Source of the DNA: Pseudomonas sp. ML96
Lineage (GTDB): Bacteria > Pseudomonadota > Gammaproteobacteria > Pseudomonadales > Pseudomonadaceae
Assembly (NCBI RefSeq): GCF_000761545.1
Contig: NZ_JPMY01000006.1
Span: forward strand, 124,001-188,000
Length of the DNA: 64,000 bases
Direction: 5' to 3'
Shown here: one piece after another, positions 63,633 through 64,000 of the stretch
Position numbering within the stretch: position 1 is the first letter of the stretch
Layout of the letters: each line of letters starts with the position of its first letter
Translations under genes and position numbers: made by a program
Notes under the pieces: model-generated
Database searches by the model: none
What the model was told of the DNA's origin: nothing
What the model saw: only the letters and a program-made list of their open reading frames with translations

Positions 63633-64000
63633 ATGAACGTAGTCGTGATGGCCGTGCCGCTGTACATCCTGCTGATGCTGCTGGAGCTCGCCTATGAGCG
63701 CTGGAGCGGTCGCCACACCTATCGCCTGGCCGATGCCACCACCAGCATCAATACCGCCGTGCTGCGTGTGCTGCTGGAGGGCCCGCTGCGCCTGCTGCTG
63801 GTGATCCCCTATGCCTGGCTGTACGAGCACGCGCGGCTGTGGACGCTCGACCCGACCTCGCCCTGGACCTGGTTGCTCGGCTTCATCGCCGTGGACTTCT
63901 GCTTCTACTGGGCGCACCGCAGCCTGCATCGCTACAACCTGCTGTGGGGGGCGCACCAGCCGCACCATTCGAGCGAGGACTTCAACCTGTCCACCGCGCT
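63633..64000 (+). CDS. Sterol desaturase/fatty acid hydroxylase family protein (partial, cut by window end)
   Basis: An open frame starts at ATG 63633 with GAGG just upstream and runs off the right edge without a stop codon. The visible 122 residues contain an N-terminal membrane helix (about 4-20), a second hydrophobic region (about 50-65), and the first two His motifs of the integral-membrane di-iron hydroxylase family: HRSLHR and HQPHHSSEDFN. This family hydroxylates or desaturates lipids such as sterols, carotenoids or fatty acids. The third His motif and the end lie outside the window, so full length and substrate class are unknown. Confidence 0.85.
   Translation, partial: MNVVVMAVPLYILLMLLELAYERWSGRHTYRLADATTSINTAVLRVLLEGPLRLLLVIPYAWLYEHARLWTLDPTSPWTWLLGFIAVDFCFYWAHRSLHRYNLLWGAHQPHHSSEDFNLSTA

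Overview
The window is 64 kb of GC-rich chromosome from a gammaproteobacterium, almost certainly a Pseudomonas close to the P. aeruginosa lineage. Evidence: the arcDABC order preceded by an ANR-type box, a FabY-type ketosynthase beside it, a laoABCR-like alcohol oxidation cluster, and gene order matching two blocks I remember from P. aeruginosa PAO1 (about PA0353-PA0382, then about PA5177-PA5146). I see no phage, insertion sequence, CRISPR array or rRNA. Most of the window is core chromosome with a few accessory or rearranged pieces.

Layout. 0-8 kb: ilvD, a secreted serine hydrolase, rlmI, a PfpI/DJ-1 protein, an HDOD protein, mutM, an acyltransferase and a small exported protein. 8-13 kb: Na/Pi cotransporter, ggt, fdx, coaD and a small membrane protein. 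13-17.5 kb: laoA, laoB and laoC facing laoR, with a 20-bp palindrome inside the laoC promoter. 17.5-24.7 kb: YheT-type hydrolase, ugd, rsmD, two M16 peptidase-family genes and ftsY. 24.7-31.7 kb: ftsE, ftsX, rpoH (with an AlgU-like promoter), an unknown protein, a YhhN protein, mtgA, DUF423, thiS, thiG and trmB. 31.8-33.8 kb: a DUF1329 protein and a glycine-zipper protein with a His-rich tail. 33.9-43.3 kb: yrfG facing nudE-cysQ-thioesterase, then fabY and arcDABC. 43.6-47.4 kb: DUF5064-like protein, dctBD and tRNA-Thr. 47.7-52 kb: a methyltransferase and a polar amino-acid ABC transporter operon with an unusual leader. 52.3-57.6 kb: a CHASE2 adenylate cyclase, SH3b protein and M48 lipoprotein peptidase in one operon, converging on a GAF/HD-GYP gene. 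57.7-64 kb: DedA, a membrane-anchored WD40-like protein, tRNA-Phe, asmA-mutY-yggX, and a sterol-desaturase-family gene cut by the window end.

Genes that work together: ftsY/ftsE/ftsX (membrane targeting and division); arcDABC (anaerobic ATP from arginine via the deiminase pathway); laoABCR (long-chain alcohol and aldehyde oxidation); the M16 pair; thiS/thiG (thiazole synthesis); dctB/dctD (C4-dicarboxylate sensing, without adjacent dctPQM transporter genes); mutM and mutY (8-oxoguanine repair, in separate loci); and the four-gene ABC transporter.

The least-described pieces are the CHASE2-cyclase/SH3b/M48 operon, the promoter-plus-terminator leader in front of the ABC transporter, and the Tat-lipoprotein-like LaoB paired with a signal-less LaoA. 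Coordinates, motifs and start choices were read from the sequence. Family names rest on recognisable motifs and remembered gene order; no database search was run.
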